A stretch of DNA of 64,000 nt from Pleurocapsa minor GSE-CHR-MK 17-07R (GTDB lineage: Bacteria > Chloroflexota > Anaerolineae > Aggregatilineales > Phototrophicaceae), in the NCBI GenBank assembly GCA_019359125.1, contig JAHHHY010000011.1, forward strand, positions 62,001 to 126,000. The letters are read 5' to 3'. The translations under genes were made by a program, and so were the position numbers. Below the pieces are notes generated by a model, which saw only the letters and a list, made by a program, of their open reading frames with translations, ran no database searches and had not been told where the DNA came from. Shown in pieces: positions 41,343-49,492 of the stretch; position 1 is the stretch's first letter; every line of letters starts with the position of its first letter.

Positions 41343-41548
41343 AAATGCTGGTTCAGAGCAGGGCACTTTTAACAACCGGGCTTTCTCAACTGAGTTCTTC
41401 GAATGGAGACTTAACCGGTCTACGGGAAAGAACTTCAGAGAATGAACTGGGTAACCCTCTGTGCCAGTCGTTTGAAAGTGCATCTTGCGCCTTTCAAGGT
41501 CAAAAAAGTGCCAATTGTTAAAAGTGTCCTGTCCTCAAAAATGCTGGT
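41343..41548. mobile_element. MITE-like element with inverted repeats and flanking direct repeats
   Basis: CAGGGCACTTTTAACAA (41359-41375) is inverted as TTGTTAAAAGTGTCCTG (41515-41531), 17 bases with one mismatch, enclosing about 140 non-coding bases. Just outside, AAATGCTGGT occurs directly repeated at 41343-41352 and 41539-41548, as a target duplication or remnant terminus would. No gene is contained. The remaining interval 41,233-41,865 holds only this and the operator-like site at 41,713. Confidence 0.6.
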
Positions 41549-41712
41549 AGAGGGGGAATACTTTTCATAGTGGTTCTTTAAGTCACCTCTCTACAAGCGA
41601 AGCGGCGTCATCGGGAGCAGATTTGTGGATGGGGACAGTCCATCAATCGTTGTCCGAAACTCACGCTATATATTTTTTGCATTCTGGCCGTGCGCGCGTT
41701 ACAGTCAGTGCG

Positions 41713-41724
41713 TGGACTATACCG
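41713..41724. promoter_or_regulatory. Operator-like site resembling GntR/HutC (DasR/NagR) boxes
   Basis: TGGACTATACCG matches nine of twelve positions of the TGGTCTAGACCA core bound by amino-sugar regulators of the GntR/HutC family. A second CTATACCA half begins ten bases later (41,727-41,734). It lies 142 bases before the muropeptide importer's first gene; the GntR/HutC regulator of the same operon (48,732-49,478) is the likely ligand. Confidence 0.4.
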
Positions 41725-41865
41725 CGCTATACCAACGATCACATCAAGGAAAGGAGAGGTTCCATCCGCGTCATTAAATTGGCCTGGGCAGCAGCTTGTT
41801 CAGGGTGGTTTTTGCGGGTGTCTCCCGCTGCCCCGATTTATGTGAGTTGATTCAGGAGATCAGAA

Positions 41866-43614
41866 ATGAAACGTTTGTTAGCAGTCATCGTCATACTTAG
41901 CCTTTTGCTGGGCGCCGCGCTGCCGCTGGCCGCGCAGGATGGCCCTTCGGGCACCTGGCTGGGCACGTGGCCCTATGCCGCACCAGGCACGCACAACCTG
42001 AACGCCTTCAGCGCCGGCGGCCTGAACGACAACCTCGGCCTGGTGTATCGCCCGTTCGTGCACCTGACCCCCGCCTACTTCCTGTGGGCATCGAATGAAT
42101 ATGTCGGCATCCTGGCCGACTCGTGGGGCTTCGTGGACGACAACACCGCCTACGAATACTCCATCAAGGAAGGCGCGCTGTGGAGCGATGGCAGCCCGAT
42201 CACGTCCCAGGACGTGGTGGACACCTTCGACATCGGCCGCATCCTGAACTGGACGCAGTGGTCGTTCCTCACCAGCGTGGAAGCCGTGGACGAAAACACC
42301 GTCCGCTTTAACTTCACCGAAGGCGGCGCCTCGCTCAATGCCGAGCGCCAGATCCTGAAGGAATACGTCGTCGCCAGCGCCACCTACGGCGAGCTGGCTG
42401 CCCAGGCCCGCCAGGTCGTGGCCGACGGCGCCACCAGCGATTCGGAAGCATGGACCGCGATGTCCACCGCTATCTCCGAATTCCGCCCCGAAACCCTGAT
42501 CGCCAGCGGCCCGTACACCTACTCGCTGGAAGATGTGGGTGAAGCCTTTATGACCCTGCGCTGGCAGCCGAACAGCCTGTACTCCGGCACCGTGCAGTTT
42601 GGCGAGATGAAGCTGTGGGCCGGCGAGACCGAAGTGACCACCCCGCTGGTTCTCAGCGGCGAGCTGGCGCACTCCACCAACGTGTATCCGCCCGCCACGA
42701 TTGAGTCGTTCGCCAACGAAGGCATCCGCCTGGTGACGACCCCGCGCGGCTATGGCCCCGCCCTGCTGTTCAACTTCTCTGTCGCGCCGTTTGACAACGT
42801 GCTGGTGCGCCAGGCGATGGCCCACGCCATCAACCGCGAACAGAGCGCGCTGCTGACCAACGGCCTCGGCGCCAGCGGCACCGTGACCATGTCCGGTATC
42901 CTCGACTCGATCGCCCCGACGCTGCTGAGCGCAGAAACCCTGAGCAGCCTGAACGGCTATGAATACAATCTGGAAGGCGCTGCTGCCCTGATGGAGCAGG
43001 CTGGTTACACCCTCAATGGTGACGGCAAGTGGGCTGATGCCGATGGCAACACCATCAGCGTGGAATACACCTTCCCGGCTGACTTCGCCGACTTCAGCGC
43101 CGCCGCCCGCGACGCCACCGCCCAGCTCAATGAGTTTGGCTTCGACATCAGCGAGCGCGCTCTGCCCTGGCAGGAAGCCGCTGCCGCCATCCGCGCTGGC
43201 GACTATGAGCTGTCGGTCTGGAGCTGGGGCGCCGGTTCTCCGTTCGCCTTCCAGAACTTCAATAACCCGATGCGCCGCTGGACGACCACCCTCGCTGCCG
43301 ATCAGCCGGGCATGATGCTCGACCTGCGCGCCGTGGAATTCAACGGTGAGACTGTCGACCTGAATGACCTGATCCTGAACGTGAGCAATGGCCTGGATAC
43401 CGCTGTGCAGCAGGAAAACGCGGACTATATTGCCACGCTGCTGAACACCGAAATGCTGTATATCCCGCTGAACGAAATGCTGAGCGTTGAGCCCCTGAAT
43501 GCCAACAGCATCGCCGGCGCGCCGGAAGATGGCGACCCGATCTACAGCAATCCCAGCAACGACCATTTCATCGTCTATCTGATCCTGAACGGGACGCTGA
43601 GCCCGGCCAGCTAG
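41866..43614 (+). CDS. Oligopeptide-type ABC substrate-binding protein, probable muropeptide binder
   Basis: 582 residues, SBP_bac_5 family. Signal peptide about 1-24 (MKRLLAVIVILSLLLG to LAAQ), no lipobox. Family segments include 'LADSWGFVDDNTAYEYSIKEGALWSDGSPITSQDVVDTF' and 'VRQAMAHAINREQSALLT'. AGGAG lies seven bases before ATG 41866-41868. It heads an Opp-like operon that runs into peptidoglycan-recycling genes, so the most economical ligand is a muropeptide or murein tripeptide, as bound by MppA. This is inferred from context only; sequence alone cannot separate it from a general peptide binder. Confidence 0.9.
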   Translation: MKRLLAVIVILSLLLGAALPLAAQDGPSGTWLGTWPYAAPGTHNLNAFSAGGLNDNLGLVYRPFVHLTPAYFLWASNEYVGILADSWGFVDDNTAYEYSIKEGALWSDGSPITSQDVVDTFDIGRILNWTQWSFLTSVEAVDENTVRFNFTEGGASLNAERQILKEYVVASATYGELAAQARQVVADGATSDSEAWTAMSTAISEFRPETLIASGPYTYSLEDVGEAFMTLRWQPNSLYSGTVQFGEMKLWAGETEVTTPLVLSGELAHSTNVYPPATIESFANEGIRLVTTPRGYGPALLFNFSVAPFDNVLVRQAMAHAINREQSALLTNGLGASGTVTMSGILDSIAPTLLSAETLSSLNGYEYNLEGAAALMEQAGYTLNGDGKWADADGNTISVEYTFPADFADFSAAARDATAQLNEFGFDISERALPWQEAAAAIRAGDYELSVWSWGAGSPFAFQNFNNPMRRWTTTLAADQPGMMLDLRAVEFNGETVDLNDLILNVSNGLDTAVQQENADYIATLLNTEMLYIPLNEMLSVEPLNANSIAGAPEDGDPIYSNPSNDHFIVYLILNGTLSPAS

Positions 43615-43624
43615 TTCAAAACCG

Positions 43625-44088
43625 GCCTCACCCCTCGGTCCCCTCTCCACGGTGTGGAAGAGGGGATGACCCAGGGCGAAGTTTCGACCAGCGGCGTACG
43701 CTTTTCGTCCCTCTCTACGCAGTGGAGAGGGACAGCAGAGCACAGCGATGCAGGGTGAGGCTGGTGGTTGCTGGAGAGACCAGCCTCACCCCTCGGTCCC
43801 CTCTCCACGGTGTGGAAGAGGGGATGACCCAGGGCGAAGTTTCGACCAGCGGCGTACGCTTTTCGTCCCTCTCTACGCAGTGGAGAGGGACAGCGGAGCA
43901 CAGCGACGCAGGGAGAGGTGATAAAGACCAGCCTCACCCCTCGGCCCCCTCTCCACGGTGTGGAAGAGGGGATGACCCAGGGCGAATTTTCGACCAGTGG
44001 CACCTGCTTTTCGTCCCTCGCTACGCAGTGGAGAGGGACAGCGGAGCGCAGCGACGCAGGGTGAGGCTGGTGGTTGCTGGAGAGGGAC
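43625..44088. repeat. Three tandem copies of a palindromic repeat
   Basis: Copies begin at 43625, 43783 and 43931 (periods 158 and 148). Each starts GCCTCACCC and the first and third end with its inverse GGGTGAGGC (at 43753 and 44059). Each contains two hairpins: CCTCTCCAC-GGT-GTGGAAGAGG type, and GTCCCTCTC-TAC-GCA-GTG-GAGAGGGAC. Copies one and two are nearly identical for over 110 bases. The block splits the importer's binding-protein and permease genes and contains no gene. Confidence 0.93.
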
Positions 44089-44185
44089 AGGTTCCTGCCG
44101 ATTTGCCCACGCACCCCTGCACATGGCCGAATTGCGCGATAAAGTGTTTGTGCTGTCAGAAAGAAATTTTTCAGAGGCTTTGTTT

Positions 44186-45292
44186 ATGACCGCTGTTCCT
44201 GCCGAACCCACGCAGGTATCCCCTGCCCAGTCTGACCCAAAGCCGACGTTGCGCGCGCGCCTGCGCAGGATCACGCGCAGTTATTTGTTCCGTGTGCTGC
44301 TGTCTGGCATCATCACCATCTGGGCGGTCACGACCTTCACCTTTTTCCTGATTCGCCAGATGCCCGGCAGCCCGTTCGAGATCAAGATCGACGAGCTGAT
44401 GACGCGCCAGAGCCTCACTTACGAAGAGGCCTATCGCGCCGCCGCCAGCATCTTCAACTTTGACCCCGATACCCCCCTGCTGCTGCAATACACCGATTAT
44501 CTGGGCGACCTGGCGCGCGGCGACATGGGCGTCTCGATCACGCGCACCGGCACCAGCGTCTCCAGCATCATCATCCGCTATCTGCCGTGGACGCTGTTCT
44601 GCGTCGGGCTGTCGCTGCTGGTCAGCTTCGTGCTGGGCACGCTGATCGGCCTGGCGATGGGCTACTGGCGCGGCTCGTGGTTCGATAACCTGATGACCGC
44701 CATCGCGTCGATTCTGTCCGGCCTGCCCGACTACATCATCGGCCTGCTGATTATCGTGGTGTTTGGCGTGCAATTGCGCTGGTTCGATATCGGCTCGGTG
44801 CGCGGCGGCGTCGACCCGACGATCACGCCGGCCTTCTCGCTGGAATACATCGGCAGCATCCTCTCGTTTGCCACCATGCCCGTCCTGATTTACGTGCTGT
44901 CATCAATTGGCACGTGGGTGCTGTCGATGAAAAGCAGCACGCTCAGCACGCTGGGCGAAGATTACATCACCGTGGCCAAGGCGCGCGGCCTGTCTGAACG
45001 GCGCATCCTGACCGGCTATATCGGCCGCAATGCGATGCTGCCGCTGGTCACCCGGCTGGCCATCAGCGTGGGCTTTGTGCTCAGCGGCACGGTCATCATC
45101 GAGGAAATGTTTCAGTACCCCGGCCTGGGGCGCAATCTGTTCATCGCCATTTCAGGCCGCGACTATACCACCATGCAGGGCATCTTCCTGGTCATCACCA
45201 TCGGCGTGGTGCTCTCCAATATCCTGGCCGATTTCGTGATCGGCTGGCTGGACCCCCGTGTACGCATTGAAGGCGGGAACACGTCATCATGA
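44186..45292 (+). CDS. ABC transporter permease, OppB/DppB type
   Basis: 368 residues from ATG 44186-44188, preceded by AGAGG at eight bases; the frame extends upstream through the repeat block, but that part is repeat translation and is excluded. Six membrane helices, GDMGVSI periplasmic motif, and EAA loop 'EDYITVAKARGLSERRILTGYIGRNAMLPLV'. The stop overlaps the next permease start (ATGA). Forms the channel with the OppC-type partner. Confidence 0.92.
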   Translation: MTAVPAEPTQVSPAQSDPKPTLRARLRRITRSYLFRVLLSGIITIWAVTTFTFFLIRQMPGSPFEIKIDELMTRQSLTYEEAYRAAASIFNFDPDTPLLLQYTDYLGDLARGDMGVSITRTGTSVSSIIIRYLPWTLFCVGLSLLVSFVLGTLIGLAMGYWRGSWFDNLMTAIASILSGLPDYIIGLLIIVVFGVQLRWFDIGSVRGGVDPTITPAFSLEYIGSILSFATMPVLIYVLSSIGTWVLSMKSSTLSTLGEDYITVAKARGLSERRILTGYIGRNAMLPLVTRLAISVGFVLSGTVIIEEMFQYPGLGRNLFIAISGRDYTTMQGIFLVITIGVVLSNILADFVIGWLDPRVRIEGGNTSS

Positions 45293-46476
45293 TTGGACTG
45301 GATACCGTCGCCACCCCGGTCGGGCTTTTAATCGGCATCGTGTGTGGGCTGATTCCCCTGGCCGCGGGCATTCACTATAAACAATATCGCGCGGGCATCG
45401 CTGGTTTCATCGCCTGCGCGCTGACCGGCTTCGGCTGCGGGCTGATTGGCGGCCTGCCGATGATCGTGCTGACCTACGCGGTCGTGCTCAGCTATGCGTA
45501 TGTCAACCGGCAGGACCCGTTCACGTCACGCGCCGCGCTGACAGAAGTCGATTTCAGCGAGACGCGCGTCGAAAGCATCCAGCGCGTGCTGGCCAATATC
45601 GGCACGGGCATCCGCAGATCATTCCGCGCCCTCACGCGCAACAAGGCCGGCTTCCTCGGCTTTCTGGGCATCGCCTTTTTCATCCTCGTCACCACCTTCG
45701 GCCCGCTGTTCATCCCCTATGAGGGCGAAGCGCAAATGGATCGCCGTCAGCCAGGCTCGCGCGTGCTGGTGGCGCCGCCCAGCTGGGAGCATCCGCTGGG
45801 GCTGGACTGGAAGGGGCGCGATGTGCTGTCGCACATGGTGCACGGCGGCCAGCGCCTGATCATCACCTCGATTCAGGCCGGGCTGATCGCCACGGCGCTG
45901 GCGGTGGTGCTGGGCAGCGCGGCCGGCCTGCTGGGCGGGCCAATCGACACCGTCATCAGCGCGGTTGCCAATTTTATCCTGACGATACCCGGCTTCCCCT
46001 TGCTGATTGTGCTGGCGGCGGTGGTCGATTTTGACAGCGACTTCATGCTGGCGGTGCTGTTCGGCGTGCTGAACTGGCCGACGCTGATGCGGGCGGTGCG
46101 CGCCCAGGTGCTCAGCCTGCGCGAGCGCGATTATGTGCAGGCGGCTTTCGTGCTCGACCTGGGGCTGTGGCACATCATTTCGCGGGAAGTCTTCCCGAAC
46201 ATGGTCAGCTATATCACGGTCAACCTGATTTTCACGATCCGCATCGCCATGTACTCGATCGTCGGCCTGACGTTCCTGGGTATGGTGCCGCTGCGCGATC
46301 CCGACTGGGCGGTGATGATCTTCACAGGCAGGCAGCAGGGCGTGATCTTTCTGCCGCAGGCGGCGGGCATGCTGCTCTCACCCATCATCGCCATCGCGCT
46401 GTTTCAGCTCTCGCTGGTGCTGTTTGCGCGTTCGCTGGAAGAAATCTTCAATCCGCGCCTGCGCAGCGGGGTCTAG
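45289..46476 (+). CDS. ABC transporter permease, OppC/DppC type, with extra N-terminal membrane domain
   Basis: 395 residues. The permease core (about 110-395) contains the OppC_N helix 'RNKAGFLGFLGIAFFILVTTF', the 'HPLGLDWKGRDVLSHMVHGGQRLI' motif and EAA loop 'RERDYVQAAFVLDLGLWHIISREVFPNMV'. Before it lie about 70 extra residues with two or three hydrophobic helices ('GLLIGIVCGLIPLAAGI', 'AGIAGFIACALTGFGCGLIGGL'), absent from standard OppC proteins of about 300 residues. It may be a fused accessory membrane domain. Coupled by overlap to the preceding permease. Confidence 0.9.
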   Translation: MIGLDTVATPVGLLIGIVCGLIPLAAGIHYKQYRAGIAGFIACALTGFGCGLIGGLPMIVLTYAVVLSYAYVNRQDPFTSRAALTEVDFSETRVESIQRVLANIGTGIRRSFRALTRNKAGFLGFLGIAFFILVTTFGPLFIPYEGEAQMDRRQPGSRVLVAPPSWEHPLGLDWKGRDVLSHMVHGGQRLIITSIQAGLIATALAVVLGSAAGLLGGPIDTVISAVANFILTIPGFPLLIVLAAVVDFDSDFMLAVLFGVLNWPTLMRAVRAQVLSLRERDYVQAAFVLDLGLWHIISREVFPNMVSYITVNLIFTIRIAMYSIVGLTFLGMVPLRDPDWAVMIFTGRQQGVIFLPQAAGMLLSPIIAIALFQLSLVLFARSLEEIFNPRLRSGV

Positions 46477-46485
46477 GGGGAGCGC

Positions 46486-47520
46486 ATGACATACGATCCG
46501 AATCACGTGGTGCTCAGCGTGCGCGACCTGTCCGTCAATTATCGGGCAGAGCGCGGGCTGGTGCGCGCCGTCAGCAAGGCCTCGTTTGACCTGCATGCAG
46601 GCGAGACGCTGGCGCTGATTGGCGAAAGCGGCTGTGGCAAGACGACGCTCAATCTGGCGCTCATCCGCCAGCTTCCGAAGACGGCCAGCATCGACGGGAA
46701 TGGCATCCTCTATACCTACCGCGATGGCCGCCAGACCGACATCCTGAAGTTCAGTGACCGCGACATGCGCCGCTATTTGTGGTCGGAATGCTCGATGGTG
46801 TTTCAGGGCGCGCTCAATTCGCTCAATCCGGTCATTCGCGTCAGCGACATGGTGTACGACACCGCCGCCGCGCACGGCATCGGCCGCGACGAGGCGCGCA
46901 AGCGGGCGCTGCGCCTGCTGGAGCAGGTGCGCCTGGACCCGGAGCGCGTGATGCGCAGCTATCCGCACGAGCTGAGCGGCGGCATGCGCCAGCGCGTGCT
47001 GCTGGCCGTCAGCCTGATCCTGCGCCCGCAGGTCGTCATCATGGACGAGCCGACCACGGCGGTCGATATCCTCACGCAGCGGTCGATCCTCGATGTGCTC
47101 AAGCTGCTGCGCGAAGAACTGAACTTCAGCGTGATTTTCATCAGCCACGACCTGGCCGTGGCCGCTGAAATTGCCGACACGGTGGCGACCATGTACGCTG
47201 GCGAAATCGTGGAAATCGGCCCGGTGAACGAAGTGTTCTATCGGTCGCGCCATGCCTATACGCTCAGCCTGCTGAATGCCGCGCCGCGCCTGAGCGTGGG
47301 CGCCGAGAAATTAGAGAGCATCCCCGGCAAGCCGCCCGATCTCATCGATCCGCCCGCCGGCTGCAAGTTTCATGAACGGTGCGCGTTTGTGACCGACATC
47401 TGCCGGCACACCCCGCCGCCGCTGGTCGCCTATAACGACGGGACGCATCTGGCCTCGTGCTATGAGATGGAGCGCGTCCTGGCCCAGGCGCAGGCCACAC
47501 GAAAGGTCAGCCCGCTATGA
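46486..47520 (+). CDS. ABC transporter ATP-binding protein, OppD/DppD type
   Basis: 344 residues; GGGGAG precedes the ATG. Walker A GESGCGKTT, signature LSGGMRQRVLLAVSL, Walker B VVIMDEPTTAVD, switch His in FISHDLAV. The C-terminal oligopeptide-type extension has the cysteine pattern CKFHERCAFVTDIC, associated with an iron-sulfur or structural site in DppD. Its stop overlaps the OppF start (ATGA, 47,517-47,520). Confidence 0.94.
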   Translation: MTYDPNHVVLSVRDLSVNYRAERGLVRAVSKASFDLHAGETLALIGESGCGKTTLNLALIRQLPKTASIDGNGILYTYRDGRQTDILKFSDRDMRRYLWSECSMVFQGALNSLNPVIRVSDMVYDTAAAHGIGRDEARKRALRLLEQVRLDPERVMRSYPHELSGGMRQRVLLAVSLILRPQVVIMDEPTTAVDILTQRSILDVLKLLREELNFSVIFISHDLAVAAEIADTVATMYAGEIVEIGPVNEVFYRSRHAYTLSLLNAAPRLSVGAEKLESIPGKPPDLIDPPAGCKFHERCAFVTDICRHTPPPLVAYNDGTHLASCYEMERVLAQAQATRKVSPL

Positions 47521-48548
47521 CGCCGGTGATCGAACTGCGCGGCGTAAACCGCACCTTCATCAAGGACCGCAAGCCTATTCCGGTGCTCCAGGATATCAAC
47601 CTGGGCATCGAGGAAAACGAAATCATCTGCCTGGTGGGCGAAAGCGGCTGCGGCAAGACCACGACCGGCAAGATTATCTCCGGCCTGCTGCAACCCAGCA
47701 GCGGCGAGATGCTGTTTCGCGGCAGGCCGATCAGCAGCTATGACCGCAAAGAGCAGGCCGTCATCCGCCGTCAGCTTCAGCTGGTGCACCAGGACCCGTT
47801 CGCGTCGCTGAACCCGGCGCACACGATCGGCGACATCCTCGGCTTTCCGCTCAAGCGCCACCGCATGGTGGACGGCATCTCCGGCGTGCGCAGGCGCATC
47901 TGGGAGCTGCTGACGATGGTGGACCTGACGCCGCCGGGCGATATCGTCAACAAGTATCCGCACCAGCTCAGCGGCGGCCAGCGCCAGCGCGTGAGTATCG
48001 CCCGCTCGCTGACGGTGAATCCGAAGCTGATCGTGGCCGACGAAGCTGTGAGCATGGTCGATGTCAGCATCCGCATCAGCCTGCTGAAGATGCTGCACGA
48101 GCTGCGCGAACGGCTGGGCCTGACGATCGTGTTCATCACGCACGACCTGGCGCTGGCCAAGTATTTCGCCTGGGAAGGCCGCATCGCGGTGATGTATCTG
48201 GGGCGCATCGTCGAAATCGGCCGCACGCAGGATGTGATCGCCTCGCCCGCCCATCCGTATACGCGGGCGCTGCTGGCGGCCGTGCCTGAGGCCGACCCGG
48301 ACCTGACGCGCCACAAGCAGGTGCTGCGCCTGCGCTCGGACGATATCCCCAGCCTGTCGGACATCCCGCCGGGATGCGCTTTTCATCCGCGCTGCCCGTT
48401 CCACGTGCCCGGCCTGTGCGATGGCGTCGTGCCTGCGCTGGGCGACGGCCCCGGATTCAGCCAGCAGGTCGCCTGCCTGCCCTTGCAGCAGGGCATCCCG
48501 CTGGTGGTGAACCAGACGTCGACGCAGAATGCAGGCCAGCATGTTTGA
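47517..48548 (+). CDS. ABC transporter ATP-binding protein, OppF/DppF type
   Basis: 343 residues. Walker A GESGCGKTTTGK and signature LSGGQRQRVSIARSL are standard, and switch His is present (FITHDLAL). Walker B reads LIVADEAVSMVD, with Ala for the usual Pro after the catalytic Glu, a tolerated variation. C-terminal cysteine segment 'CAFHPRCPFHVPGLC' present. The stop is overlapped by the start of a 63-residue membrane protein. Confidence 0.94.
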   Translation: MTPVIELRGVNRTFIKDRKPIPVLQDINLGIEENEIICLVGESGCGKTTTGKIISGLLQPSSGEMLFRGRPISSYDRKEQAVIRRQLQLVHQDPFASLNPAHTIGDILGFPLKRHRMVDGISGVRRRIWELLTMVDLTPPGDIVNKYPHQLSGGQRQRVSIARSLTVNPKLIVADEAVSMVDVSIRISLLKMLHELRERLGLTIVFITHDLALAKYFAWEGRIAVMYLGRIVEIGRTQDVIASPAHPYTRALLAAVPEADPDLTRHKQVLRLRSDDIPSLSDIPPGCAFHPRCPFHVPGLCDGVVPALGDGPGFSQQVACLPLQQGIPLVVNQTSTQNAGQHV

Positions 48549-48732
48549 CAGCGAGACGCTGCGCGGTTTCATCAGCCTGGGTGGGTTCGTCGGCATCGGC
48601 GGATTCATCCTCATCTTTTTGCAGCCGCCCGGCAGCGCCGAACAGATCCTGAGCATTTGCAGCGCCCTGATGGGCGCGGGGCTGATCGGCGCCGTTATCC
48701 TGGTTACGCGTCTCCGCAGGGGAAGGGGGTGA
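48541..48732 (+). CDS. Small two-helix membrane protein between oppF and the regulator
   Basis: 63 residues: a short polar start (MFDSETLRGF), a first helix (ISLGGFVGIGGFILIFL), a short PPGSAEQ loop, a second helix (ALMGAGLIGAVILVT) and a basic tail RLRRGRG. The start overlaps the OppF stop by eight bases and the stop overlaps the GntR ATG by one base, so it is inside a coupled gene string and unlikely to be spurious. Family not recognised; a transporter accessory or regulatory subunit is possible. Confidence 0.6.
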   Translation: MFDSETLRGFISLGGFVGIGGFILIFLQPPGSAEQILSICSALMGAGLIGAVILVTRLRRGRG

Positions 48733-49478
48733 TGATCGTGCTTGATGCGAACTCATCCAAACCGCTATACGAACAGATCAAAGAATATATCCTCCGGCAG
48801 ATCCAGTCGGGCACCTATGTGCATGGCGAACGCATCCCCAGCGAACGGTCTCTCAGCGAGACGCTCAATGTCAATCGGCTGACGGTGAAGAAGGCGCTGG
48901 ACGAGCTGGTGCAGGCCGGCCATCTCTCGGTGCAGATCGGCAAGGGCACCTATGTCAGCCAGCCCAAATTCGACCTGCAACTGGAGACGCTGACCAGCTT
49001 CACCGAGGAAATGACGCGCCGTGGCCAGCGGCCCTCCAGCCGCGTGCTCAGCGCCGGGGTGCTGCCGGTCACGCTGGCCGATGCGCGCAAGCTCAGTATT
49101 CCGCCGGGCGAGCCGGTCGTCATGCTGGTGCGCCTGCGCCTGGCCGATGACGTGCCGATGGCAATTGAGCGGCTGCAATTTGTGGCCTCGCACTGCCCCG
49201 GCATCCTCGACGGGCACGATTTCAGCCGCGAATCGCTGTACGAGGTGCTGCTGCACGAATATGGCGTGCAGCTCATCCGCGCCGAACAGTCGATTGAGGC
49301 GCGGCGCGCCACCAGCGAGGAATCGCGCCTGCTGGAAATCATGCCCAACGACCCGATTCTCGATATGACGCGCGTGACCTACAGCACCAGCGGCCAGCGG
49401 GTGGAATACACCCGCTCTGCTTACTGCGGGTCGCGCTATAAATTTCAGGCCGTGCTGAAGTACAACCCAACCCACTGA
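48732..49478 (+). CDS. GntR family regulator, HutC/UTRA subfamily (NagR/DasR-like)
   Basis: 248 residues. N-terminal wHTH ('PLYEQIKEYILRQIQSGTYVHGERIPSERSLSETLNVNRLTVKKALDELVQAGHL') and a UTRA effector domain (about 85-245, 'EEMTRRGQRPSSRVLSAGVLPV', 'ARRATSEESRLLEI'), which binds small molecules such as GlcNAc-6-phosphate in NagR/DasR. Start ATG 48732-48734, overlapping the stop of the small membrane protein. A matching operator-like site lies at 41,713. It separates the transporter from the recycling enzymes and likely senses an amino-sugar phosphate. Confidence 0.92.
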   Translation: MIVLDANSSKPLYEQIKEYILRQIQSGTYVHGERIPSERSLSETLNVNRLTVKKALDELVQAGHLSVQIGKGTYVSQPKFDLQLETLTSFTEEMTRRGQRPSSRVLSAGVLPVTLADARKLSIPPGEPVVMLVRLRLADDVPMAIERLQFVASHCPGILDGHDFSRESLYEVLLHEYGVQLIRAEQSIEARRATSEESRLLEIMPNDPILDMTRVTYSTSGQRVEYTRSAYCGSRYKFQAVLKYNPTH

Positions 49479-49492
49479 TTTCAGGAGCATCC

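Noticed and set aside
43625-44088. Three repeats as a CRISPR or integron attC array
   Set aside because: Units of about 150 bases with internal hairpins and no spacers or cas/integrase genes; best described as palindromic dispersed repeats.
43611-44274. Minus-strand frames through the repeat block and permease start
   Set aside because: Their translations simply repeat the palindromic element three times, and no start signal or homologous domain is visible.
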